A stretch of 64,000 nt of DNA. It comes from Ectobius pallidus. Its lineage: Eukaryota; Arthropoda; Insecta; Blattodea; Ectobiidae. The stretch covers positions 15,420,606 to 15,484,605 of the forward strand of contig CAXKWD010000003.1 in NCBI GenBank assembly GCA_964059195.1, written 5' to 3'. Each line of letters opens with the position of its first letter. Positions within the stretch are counted from its first letter, which is position 1. Below, piece by piece: positions 21,868 to 31,505 of the stretch. Both the position numbers and the translations under genes were made by a program. The notes beneath the pieces were generated by a model. The model worked only from the letters and a program-made list of their open reading frames with translations. It did not search any database and was not told where the DNA came from.

Positions 21868-22285
21868 CTCTAGCGTACTCTAAACACCCCTACTACCGTG
21901 CGCTCTTGCTGACGTCACACACAAGGGATCCGCATGCTCTTGCTCCACAAACGTCATCACAAGACGTAGTTGACTTCCCCTGCCGTATATGAACACTGTA
22001 AAACAATATATTGCTATAAGAACTGATTTGCATTTGATAAATTCTTTTTAATATATTACCATAAAATAGGTCTAAATTGGGCATTACTCCGGTACCAGTC
22101 AACCGATTTGGTCCAAAATCAATAGGCATCTTCCAATGGACGTTATAAAGGCGTATATAAACTTTCATGAAAATCCGATAAAGCGTATTTGAGTAATCGC
22201 ACGTGCAGACACACGGACAGACAGACAGACATTTCCCGTCCTCCACACAATCTCATAAAGTACCATTCTGGTACTTAATACCAGC

Positions 22286-22949
22286 TACAGGAACTGATGT
22301 TGTCTTGGCTACAACAATACATGTACACAGTAGAGCTCTATCTAAGATTGCTTCAGTCAAGAATCCATCTACAAGAATACTTTCTGTAGTACTTTGAATA
22401 GTATAGGTACAACACAAGGGCACCGCTGAGAAAAATAGGGTTGTATCTTGAATAATAGAACAACTCCTGTAAGTCTAATGCAATTGATTGATTCACTTAA
22501 GTTTGGGAGGTCGATGAAAACTCTGCACTTGCGTCATTGAGGTATACTAAAGCCAGTTTGGATCAGAGGAATTACCCTGGTCAAATGTTATTTCCATTCT
22601 GTCTGAATATATTTCGATAATGAATTTTCCATTCTTGTCTAATATTTATGTGATAATATTACAGTATTTTTCAAATGAGAAGCCAATTCCTTCACCGCCA
22701 ATCACGTGTACGAGCTAATGAGGTACCGCTAGCAGTAAGGGTCTTCCCTCCGTCTCGCCGTCTCTGATTGGACGGCGTATCTAAGCAGGAGAAGGAAGAA
22801 ACGGCTTGTCATCTGCAAAACACTGTAGTTTGTTAAATCGCTCTAGATTTAATTCTAATAGCATAAATAATTTGTGGTAATTAATTCATTTCTATCCAAT
22901 TTTGTACCACAAGCCGGTATTTATATCTATGTGTACTCACTTACTCAAT
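22286..22949. other. Unassigned DNA
   Basis: No gene or shared repeat recognised. Confidence 0.5.
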
Positions 22950-23178
22950 GGCAATAGACAATTTCTCAGCAAGCTAAAGGAATATTATCTACTTTATGGA
23001 ACCTAAAGGTTCATTGCCGCGCTTACCTGTGCCCGCCTACCCCTATTCTGTGCAAACTCCGTCCAACCATCCCTCTCAAATCCTACTTCTCTTAAATCTA
23101 TCCTAATATTGTCCTTCCACCTACGTCTAGGTCTTACAAGTGGTCTTTTCCCTTCGAGTCTCCCAGTCAATGTTTTTT
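22950..23178 (-). pseudogene. RTE-like LINE, 3' end fragment
   Basis: Minus strand gives the same end as 44930-45539: a GRPRRRWEDN-like region, then a LAQN-like region and MNLRF, then the AGCAAGCTAAAGGAATATTA tail. 5' truncated. Confidence 0.72.
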
Positions 23179-23652
23179 TAGATGTGTCCAGTACGTAACA
23201 TTTGTTTCCTTAAGGTAATGACCTCTGTATTCTTTTATATTGTAATTATTTGTGATATCTGGTCTCAAGCATTTTAAATAAGTTTGATTTAAACATTTTA
23301 TGTAATTTTAGTTAAATCACACTAGCATATACCCCTTCATGTCTTAGTTTTAAGATGTATATTATCGTGGCTTTATTTGTTAGACTTACAATGTTTTCAC
23401 TGTCTGTTAGAATGGAAGAGAAGGCCAGAATAGATAAATAATAGATGGGATTTGTGTAATGAACACCTTAAGAGATTTAGAAATTAAAATATTTTAACAA
23501 CTGTCAATTTAATTTAATTGAAATGTCTGCCACTTGTTTGATGTTCATATTTTAATAGTAGGGAACATTTTAAATAATTATTGACTAACTTCTTAGTTTA
23601 AAAAAAACTACACGGGCTGTATTATAATGATGATGATTATGATAATTATGAC

Positions 23653-23725
<73 letters not shown>

Positions 23726-24014
23726 CTCGCTGGAACTTCTTTCCTTCTGTTATCCTCTACTTTCACCCGTTTTAGTTTGCGCTATTAATTACGAAACACT
23801 CTGTATAGGCCTATATATATATACACACATATATAAATACATAAGTTTGTATGTGTGGCACATATAATCATGTGTACATAAGCCCAAGTAATTAAATTTG
23901 TCCTGAATTTCTAGAAGACTGAACTCTCGATTAAGCTTTCTATTAGGACTGCACGCGTGCGCCTTTGGGCAACGACTAGACTACCCGCACAACATTTAAT
24001 CGCCTCAACATAGC
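23179..24014. other. Unassigned DNA with (AAT)n
   Basis: 23405-23440 (GAATGGAAGAGAAGGCC) resembles a LINE 3' tail. (AAT)n spans 23659-23722. No gene. Confidence 0.5.
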
Positions 24015-24152
24015 TGTGCTTTTACATACCAAGTTTCACGAAAATCCGATGAAGGTAATTTGATTTATCACGCTTACAGACAGACGGACAAACATTTTCC
24101 CGTCCCCCACACGATCTCATAAAGTACCGGTACCATTCTGGCACTTAATAAT
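24015..24152 (-). mobile_element. Element A fragment (copy 4)
   Basis: TACCAAGTTTCACGAAAATC, ACAGACAGACGGACAAAC and TACCATTCTGGCACTTAATA mark the end of A. Confidence 0.75.
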
Positions 24153-24665
24153 AAAAATATATGAGTCGTTATCCCAAATAAATACAGTCCGCATTTTCAG
24201 ATGTATCGTACCTTGCACTCAGTCTATGTACAACACTAGTAGGTGCCCGTGGCTTCGCCCACGATAATTAATTTAAAAATTAAAAACTAAGAGTATAATA
24301 ACTATTAAAGCATTATATTTATTAACACTTGCACGCGAATCATTCATAAACTAAGCCTTTAATAATTAATGAAACAGCTAAAATTCCGGCTTCAGAGTAC
24401 ATTCCACGATTAGAAAACGACGCCTGAAAAAACGATATCAGATTCGATTATGCAGTTCCAAAGCTAACTGTGAACACATAGGCTAATACGTATTGTTTTT
24501 CAACTGTTTGTTGACAGATGAATATGATGTGAATTTTATTTGATCAATTCAGTGTAATTTTCAGAAATTATATAATGTTTCAAGGGAAGGAATGGTTTGT
24601 TTGGATTTTTAATATCAGCGATATTTCAAGAGTTACTGTAAACCATCAATATTTTACAGCTGGTG

Positions 24666-25007
24666 CATAGGCGTAACCAGGCCGACCATATGGGGGGGGG
24701 GTTTATAACATCCGCGGGGTCTGGGGTGTATGGAATACCCCCCAGGGAGAGGGGGTCCGGTGGTCCGGGGGTCCTCCCCCGGAAAATTTTAAAAATTAAG
24801 ATGCAAAATAGCGAGTTTTAAGCTTCCGGGGGTCCTCCCCCGAAAAATTGTAAAAATTAAGACGCAAAATAACGAGTTTTAAGCTTCCCACGCTTTATAC
24901 TTGTATTAAGTAACTTATGGGCAGACTTAAAAAATTATACAATTTTCCTTTTTTTTAATCAATGGGGGGGGGGTTCAAACCCCCAACCCCCCCTCGGTAC
25001 GCCTATG
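24666..25007. mobile_element. hAT-type element M, copy 1 (342 bp)
   Basis: CATAGGCGTAACCAGG at left, CGGTACGCCTATG at right, flanked by perfect AGCTGGTG (24658-24665, 25008-25015). Poly-G/C tracts near both ends and two copies of a roughly 63-bp internal unit (TTTTAAGCTTCC then GGGGGTCCTCCCCC). Confidence 0.9.
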
Positions 25008-25301
25008 AGCTGGTGCACCCGGCTTCGCCCACCATGATTAATTGACTCCAGGATTTTTAAGAAATTTACACTGGTAGTTTATTAAAAATGTTTGTGGTTC
25101 AGAGCTATGAAAAGTTTAAGTAAAAATAAAATTGGAATATTTGTTCATTGTGTTCATTTCACTTAGGCAAGAAAGAAACGGGTTTCCTAATTTTGTACCC
25201 TTCGTGGAAGTTTACACTGCCAGAGATGAACATCGCCGAGTATACCCGATGTTTCACGAAGCGGGCGAGCGAGTGAGCACGCTATTTAGGGCCGTTGAAT
25301 T

Positions 25302-25694
25302 CATAGGCGTAACCAGGCCGACCATATGGGGGGGTTATAACATCCGCGGGGTCTGGGGGGTATGGAATACCCCCCAGGGAGAGGGGGGTCCGGGGTCCTC
25401 CCCCGGAAAATTTTAAAAATTAAGATGCAAAATAACGAGTTTTAAGCTTCCGGGGGACTTCCCCCGGAAAATTTTAAAAATTAAGATGCAAAATAACGAG
25501 TTTTAAGCTTCCGGGGGTCCTCCCCCGGAAAATTTTAAAAATTAAGTCGCACAATAACGAGTTTTAAGCTTCCCACGCTTTATACTTGTATTAAGTAATT
25601 TATGGGCAGACTTAAAAAATTCTACAATTTTCCTTTTTTTAATCAATGGGGGGGGGGGTTCAAACCCCCAAAACCCCCCCTCGGTACGCCTATG
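25302..25694. mobile_element. hAT-type element M, copy 2 (393 bp)
   Basis: Same termini as M copy 1, flanked by perfect GTTGAATT (25294-25301, 25695-25702). Three internal units instead of two, which accounts for the size difference. Open frames over it are poly-G artefacts. Confidence 0.9.
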
Positions 25695-25715
25695 GTTGAA
25701 TTGTATAAGAGTAGA

Positions 25716-26144
25716 ATACTGGTCAATACAGAAAGCAGTGCGATTGTATCAAAGCAGAAAACAATAGAAAGTTTTAATGTAAAAATTCTACACGGACAAT
25801 ACTGAGGACGTTCTGAAATGAATAGGCAGAACACAGTACCTTAATTAGCATGTTCAAACACAGAATGGCAATTAAAGGGCTCCTCTTTTCAAAAGCCAAT
25901 CGTTTGCATTCAATTTATATGTGCCACTTACGTGCGATTATCATATCGCGTTCACAAACGCCAACTGATCAATACCAACATTATAGTTGTCTGTCAGCTA
26001 GAGCTTTCTAGTGCTATCAAAGCTCATAAAAGCTCTCGGTCCTTCACAAAACACACAAACCGAATGTAAATGCTATTTCAGTTCCTCTATCGGTCATCGA
26101 AGTAGGTTTAAATGATAGATATAAGCTTTCATGAACCACAGACT
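25716..26144. other. Unassigned DNA
   Basis: No gene or shared repeat recognised. Confidence 0.5.
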
Positions 26145-26341
26145 ATTGTCTCTGTTGGACAGTACATGAGAATATTTTAGGAGAAAAATTCCTCCGACAC
26201 TGGGACTTGAACCCAGGACCTTTGGCTATTCGCGCCAATGCTCTACCAACTGAGCTAAACCGGAGTTCAATTCACAGCGCCGGATGGAACCTCTCTCCTA
26301 TGACTGATTGTCGGAGGAATTTTTCTCCTAAAATATTCTCA
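26145..26341 (-). mobile_element. tRNA-derived SINE inside a perfect inverted repeat
   Basis: tRNA-like head at 26192-26265 (74 nt; A box TAGCTCAGTTGG, B box GGTTCAAGTCC, GAA in the anticodon position with C33), same family as 1745-1905. The SINE 3' tail at 26167-26199 recurs as an exact inverse at 26309-26341, on the other side of the tRNA head. Confidence 0.78.
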
Positions 26342-26368
26342 GGTTTAAATGAGGTTGTCTATTATTAT

Positions 26369-27202
26369 TAGGGACCGGCTTTTTAGGTTTTTGAATACAC
26401 TGTTTTAGGTTTTCCATTAGGTGAAATAGTTTTTTTTTAGGTTTTTTTTGTCCAAAATATCATTTTTGGGTAGAATAATTGGTTTAATGAATTTGAATGT
26501 GCTAAATAGGATTCAATACATAATACTTGTAAAGTTTAACTTAACAAAATTGACTTAAATTTCTGTAAACTTGCTTTAGGACAGAACAGACGTAGAAACC
26601 CGCGGGGTGCAACGTCATAAAATAACTTCAGAAGAAGAAAAGAAGAAGAAGAAGGGGGAAAAGATTAATTTCAGGTCATCGCCAATCCACTGCCGTAATA
26701 AACTCGATTTCATTTGTTTCGGCATAATTAACACGTCTTCTTAAAACTCACAGTGTGACCACTCAGTATGAATGACAGGGCAATACTAAAGGCAAACAAG
26801 CGCTTTAAAACACAGAAATCTATATCCTTGTTCATACATGGCAACAATGGTTGTTCATACGAATATTTTAAAAGGAATACGCCGGTACTCTTACACTTCG
26901 TCTCTTGATACTGTCCATCCTAGACGACAACGGGTTGAACGAAACGCTGGTGGTATTAATTTCAACCCGACAAAGTTATTGTCTCCCCGCAAAATATCGA
27001 TTTCTCAACTGACAAACAAAAAATACAAAAAAAAAAACAGCCTAAATTAGATGTTTTAAGTTTTTTATCCCGTTTAGGTATATTTAGGTGGCACAGAATT
27101 ATGTGGGTGAATCTTATGGACATGATTGGAAAAATTGTATGAGCGCTTTTTGTTTTGGAAGCAAGGAAAAAAATAGGTAAAAACCTAAAAATCCGGTCCC
27201 TA
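26369..27202 (-). mobile_element. hAT-type element C, copy 3 (834 bp)
   Basis: TAGGGACCGGCTTTTTAGGT at left, AAAAATCCGGTCCCTA at right, flanked by perfect ATTATTAT (26361-26368, 27203-27210). Same internal blocks as C copy 2, including the transposase start, but a different deletion. Confidence 0.88.
26615..26725 (-). pseudogene. hAT transposase start fragment in C copy 3
   Basis: ATG at 26725 reads MPKQMKSSLLRQWIGDDL as in C copy 2, then enters a GAAGAA-derived phenylalanine/serine run and stops at 26615. The finger cysteines are already lost, so the deletion breakpoint is closer to the start than in copy 2. Confidence 0.65.
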
Positions 27203-27233
27203 ATTATTATGATTGTTGTCATTCATTTCGTAT

Positions 27234-27651
27234 GCTCCTTTTTGTTAAGTGCCACTGAGATTATGTGGTGTATGGGAAAATGTCCGTCTATCTGTCCGTG
27301 TGTCTATACGCGCCGCGATAACTCGAATACGCTTTATTGGATTTTCATGAAACTTGGTAAATGCTTTTATAACGTCCATTGGACGAATCCTGTTGTTTTT
27401 GGACATTATCGGTTAACGGATACCGGAGTAACACCCAATTAGGAGCCTATTTTCTCAAAATATTACACTGAAATCATCAAATACAATTCAGTTGCCATGA
27501 CAATATTGTTTGCAGTGTTTGTATAGGGCTTTGGAAGTTGCAATACAGTTAGCTTTGACAAATAACACTACTCAGCACAATTTTTTTCGGAAAACAAAAC
27601 ACAATAGTTTTCTTAGTATTCTTATATCAGTTTACCTGATGTTCTTGTTAT
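27234..27651 (+). mobile_element. Element A, copy 5 (internally deleted)
   Basis: GTTAAGTGCCACTGAGATTA at left, CGCGATAACTCGAATACGCT in the middle, CAGTTTACCTGATG at right; the centre of A is missing. Confidence 0.75.
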
Positions 27652-27810
27652 AACAATAATGTTATTATTTAGTTAATAATATTATTATTGTTATTACATG
27701 CTTAACAGTGAAAATAATTAATGAAAATGTACATGTACTTTAAGTTTTGTTGGTATGTCAAATTCAATAAGAATTTAATATTAATAGTAATGATAATAGC
27801 AATGATGATG

Positions 27811-27995
27811 ATAATAAAATCAGGTAAAATTATATAACAAATTGCCAGAATGCTTTTGTTTAATCAGTGATAATTGCAATTAAGTTATGATATGCAGAAA
27901 ATGAGTTATTTTTAAATCGATTTCGGAGTTAAGCTCCAGATCGGTTCATTAAGCAATGTTTACGGAAGAACAAAGGTCTAGTTCGATAGGCATTT
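27811..27995 (-). mobile_element. Element A fragment (copy 6)
   Basis: AATAAAATCAGGTAAA, then TTGCCAGAATGCTTTTGTTT, GAGTTAAGCTCCAGATCG and GAACAAAGGTCTAGTTCGAT: the 3' end of A in reverse. Confidence 0.78.
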
Positions 27996-28025
27996 GACCA
28001 TTCGTTTTGTTATATATATTTACTA

Positions 28026-28754
28026 TCTACTCTTATACAATTCAACGGCCCTAAACGCTCGTCCGCTTCGTGAAACATCGGATATACTCGGCGATGTTCG
28101 TCTCTCGCAGTCTAAACTTTCACGAAGAGTACAAAATTCGGAAAACCGTTTCTTTATTATATAAAGCCTAAGTGAAATGAACACAAAGAACAAGTATTCT
28201 AATTTTATTTTTACTTACAATTTTCATAGCTCTGAACCACAAACATTTTTAATAAACTACCAGTGTAAATTTCTTAAAAATCCTGGAGTCAATTAATAAT
28301 GGCGGGCGAAACCGCGGGCACCAGCTGTAAAATATTGATGCTTTAACTCTTGAAATATCGCTGATAATAAAAATCCAAACAAACCATTCCTTCCCTTGAA
28401 ACATTATAAGCTTATAATTTCTGAAAATTACACTGAATTGATCAAATAAAATTCACATCATATTCATCTGTGAACAAACAGTTGAGAAACAATATGTATT
28501 ACGTGTTCACATTTAGCTTTGGAACTGCATAATCGAATCTGAGATCGTTTTTCCCAGGCGGCGATTTCTAATCGTGGAATGTACTCTGAAGCCGGAATTT
28601 TAGCTGTTTCATTAATTTTTAATGGTTTAGTGCATGAATGATTCGCGTGCAAGTGTTAATAAATATAATGCTTTAATAGTTATTGACTTATTATACTCTT
28701 AATTTTTCAATTTTAAATTAATTATCGTGGGCGAAGTCGCCGGCACATGCTATT
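28026..28754 (+). mobile_element. Helitron-type element F, copy 3
   Basis: Starts TCTACTCTTATACAATTC after an A; ends GGGCGAAGTCGCCGGCAC then ATGCTAT (CTAG decayed to CTAT). Internal second hairpin motif near 28300. Opposite orientation to the other F copies. Confidence 0.8.
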
Positions 28755-28971
28755 AAAAACAATATAGCCTAAGGTAATCAACAATAAAATTATGTAATTC
28801 ATACAATTTGTGTACAAGCGATGTTGTGTCAATAAACAAAATGTATTGATTAATTCTCTGTTAAATAAATTATTTAAATAAAAGTCTAGCAGTTGAGTAC
28901 ATAATCGCGAGCACTTCCTAGTTTAAAACATTGCTGAATAATTTGTAAAATTTGAATACATTACATTATGC

Positions 28972-29240
28972 CAGCGTTTCTCAACCTTTTTTAACCCGAG
29001 GACCTCTAAAATGTCTAAAAAAATTTACGGACCCCTAGTTTTACATCGCATTTTTAAAAGAAGGCCTATATTCTTAATATTTGGGGTATTAAATATAGGT
29101 AATTATAACGAAATATGTGAAAAAAATTTACGTCTTTAATTTCCACTTGCTTTATGATATTTTTTAATTATGTCTCTAGACCATCTGCACCATCTTCGCG
29201 AACCACCAGTGGTCCGCGGACCATAGGTTGAGAAACGCTG
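28972..29240. mobile_element. hAT-type element N, copy 1 (269 bp)
   Basis: CAGCGTTTCTCAACC at left and GGTTGAGAAACGCTG at right are perfect inverses, with GGACC/GGTCC further in. Flanked by perfect CATTATGC (28964-28971, 29241-29248). Confidence 0.92.
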
Positions 29241-29248
29241 CATTATGC

Positions 29249-29589
29249 CAATGATATAATCCAGTAACATACCTCGTATCCTAGCAACAAACAAACAATA
29301 ATATATTACAAAACCATAAATAATACAGCCTTTTTACGTCTAACGCAAGAGATAAGTGTAGGCCTATATAATGAAGATAAAATATAACTTTGCTAGTAAT
29401 TTGACTTGTTTTGCGATCATATGTGTTGATATGTTCGAATTTTGTCTGTATTAGGGTCAGTCAGGCTAAACAAATTAGCCTATGCTAATTCACGATACGT
29501 TAGTGGAAAATACTTCCTTGTATGTAAGAACTTTTGTAATTCAAGGAAGTCTTGGAGAGAAAGGAGTTCAAGAAGGTAGTGCGATCACC
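29249..29589 (+). promoter_or_regulatory. Region upstream of the IR gene; possible initiator
   Basis: TCAGTC at 29457-29462 fits the arthropod initiator consensus and lies about 130 bp before the proposed start codon. No TATA box at the right spacing. No repeat recognised here. The promoter call is speculative. Confidence 0.25.
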
Positions 29590-29613
29590 ATGAAGAAAAA
29601 CTTAATTTTTCAG
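29590..29613 (+). CDS. Candidate first coding exon of the ionotropic receptor
   Basis: ATG in a good context (CACCATGA) opens eight codons, MKKNLIFQ, followed by CAG|GTACAC, a usable 5' splice site. Joined in phase 0 to the acceptor at 31505, the product begins MKKNLIFQIYLYLLITETGL, which has the basic start and hydrophobic core of a signal peptide. This is inference: the frame, the hydrophobicity and the lack of any in-frame ATG in exon 2 before the extracellular domain all fit, but no transcript evidence is available. The intron would be 29614-31505 (1892 bp). Confidence 0.5.
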
Positions 29614-29835
29614 GTACACTAAACTTTTATACCTGGCATATTTTTATCGCAGCTAATATGTTTTATTTTAATCGAGTTAACTATTTAGCGAATAAAAATC
29701 GGATGTAAAACTCAAAAAAGTCCTCTGCCCGGATAAAAGTTACCATCTTAGTTTATATAATAAGTATCCAGAATGAAGTTAAAAAGAAAAAAGTCTCCGT
29801 GGAACGCCACGCTACAGCAGTGAAACTTGTTTAAA

Positions 29836-30340
29836 TTTTTTTATTTTTTCAATCAGGATTTTTTCAATTTTGGATTGTTGGACTTTTTAAAATTGAGATT
29901 TTGGACTTTTAACTTTTGGATTTTGGTTTTTTTTTAATTTTTTATCTTTGAATTTTTTAATTTTGGAATTTTGGATATTTTAATTTTGGATTTTTTAAAT
30001 TTTAGATCTTTGATTTTTTATTTTTTGGATTTTTTAATTTTTAATTTTTAATGTAGGATTTTTTGTTCGTAAATTTTAGATTTTGGAATTTTTTATTTAG
30101 GATTTTTTATTTTTTTAATTTTGTATTTTTTAATTCTTAAATTTTGGATATTTGAATTTTTAATTTAAATTTTTAAAATTTTGAATTTTTTGAATTTTTA
30201 ATTTTGGAATTTTCGCTTTTTAATTTTTTATTTTTTAAATTATGGATCTTTGAATATTTTTATTTTTTAATTTTTAGATTTTTTAGATTTACGATTTTTT
30301 AATTTTGAATCTTTTGATTTTTAAAATTTTGGCTAAGCCT
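29836..30340. repeat. T-rich degenerate simple repeat in the IR intron
   Basis: About 500 bp of TTTTTAATTTT/TTTTGGATTTT variants with almost no C on this strand. Lies in the proposed IR intron. Confidence 0.85.
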
Positions 30341-30465
30341 AATCATTGAGTTGATTGTTTTCTGTGCAGTCCGTTCCGTCACACCTCACTATTTCGTGAT
30401 GATTTTGAGCGTTACACAAGCTCTCGATTTACCCCTACCGCGGCTAAAGAAGTTTCACTTCAATT

Positions 30466-31085
30466 ATTTCATGGCAACATATTATTTACATTGTTCATAT
30501 ACGACTTTGGAAATTGCAATATAGTTACCTATAACAAATAACACTATTCCTTCACACATTATGCTTATCAAACTAGAATGGTTCAATATTAGAAAGAGTG
30601 TATCAAATGCAAATCAGTTCTCATGGCAACATACTGTTTTACAATGTTCATATATGACTTTGGAAATTGAAATATAGTTAGCTATGACAAATAACACTAT
30701 TCCTTCACATATTATGCTTATCAAACTAGAATGTTAAAATAAGAGAGGTGGCCGAGATGATAATATCTTGATCTCGCATTCTGGAGGTCCCTGGTTCAAA
30801 TCCCGTAGCCGGCCAATTTCACTTTTTTTTATGTAAGTGTGCGATTATCAAGATATCAAAAATCTGCATAGTTCTGCTGATGCTGAACGATTTTGATCTG
30901 ATTAAAAAAAAACAAGACCTTTGTTCTTCCGTAACCTCTGCTTAATGAATCAATCTGGAGCTTAATTCGGAAATCGATTACAAAAATAACTTATTTTCTG
31001 CACGTCATAATTGCAATTATCACTGATTAAACAAAAGCATTCTGGCGCTTTGTTACATCAGTTTACCTGATTTTATTTCAGGTAC
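30466..31085 (+). mobile_element. Element A, copy 7 (3' part, with internal duplication)
   Basis: The block CATGGCAACATA...CTTATCAAACTAGAATG occurs twice in tandem (30473-30583, 30632-30733). The tRNA-like SINE (30724-30915; A box TGGCCGAGATGA, B box GGTTCAAATCC) and the A 3' end (CAGTTTACCTGATTTTATTT) follow. Lies in the proposed IR intron. Confidence 0.78.
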
Positions 31086-31149
31086 TAATCTCTTGATCGG
31101 ACCACAAGTACTACACCCCTTTATATTATGATTTTACTTCGCGCATGGG

Positions 31150-31490
31150 GCGTAATGCTCAATTCAGTGCATATTTTATGGTGTAGGCTATATTAGAATT
31201 TAACAAATGCAAATCAGTTATCATGACAACATATTGTTTTCAGTGTTCAGATACGGCTTTGGAAGTTGCAGTACAGTTAGCTTTGACAAATAACACTACC
31301 CACATATTCCTTCACTTACGCTTATCAAACTAGACCTTTGTTGTTTTGTAAGTCCTGCTTAATGAATCGATCTGGAGCTTAACTTGGAAGTCGATTACAA
31401 AAATAACTTATTTTCTGCATATCATAATTCTAATTATCACTGATTAAACAAAAGCATTCTGGCACTTTGTTACATCAGTTCACCTCATTT
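31150..31490 (+). mobile_element. Element A, copy 8, abutting the IR splice acceptor
   Basis: GTAATGCTCAATTCAGTGCA through GCATTCTGGCACTTTGTTAC and TTCACCTCATTTTATTA. Its 3' end supplies most of the pyrimidine-rich tract before the IR exon (acceptor AG at 31504-31505). Confidence 0.78.
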
Positions 31491-31505
31491 TATTATTTCT
31501 TGCAG

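Larger units (their letters stand above)
20762..21982 (-). mobile_element. hAT-1 element with transposase remnant (1221 bp)
   Basis: Terminal inverted repeats CAGGGGAAGACA (left) and TGACTTCCCCTG (right), flanked by perfect CCGTATAT (20754-20761, 21983-21990). Classic hAT signature. It retains only the C-terminal third of its transposase on the minus strand, so it is an internally deleted copy. Confidence 0.93.
20681..22285 (-). mobile_element. Element A, copy 3, split by hAT-1
   Basis: Left part 20681-20761 and right part 21983-22285 together make one minus-strand A. They are separated by the hAT-1 insertion; CCGTATAT is present once in other A copies and twice here. Confidence 0.85.
24236..25715 (-). 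mobile_element. Helitron-type element F, copy 2, with two M insertions
   Basis: The 3' end on the minus strand is GGGCGAAGCCACGGGC then CTAG at 24236-24239; the 5' end is TCTACTCTTATAC at 25715. Two M elements (24666-25007, 25302-25694) interrupt it. Removing them restores an F of the normal size. The 3' flank is T as expected; the 5' flank is T rather than A. Confidence 0.8.

Noticed and set aside
31467..31505. In-frame extension of the IR exon upstream of 31506
   Set aside because: It starts at TTG, not ATG, and lies in the end of element A; a splice acceptor at 31505 explains the boundary better.
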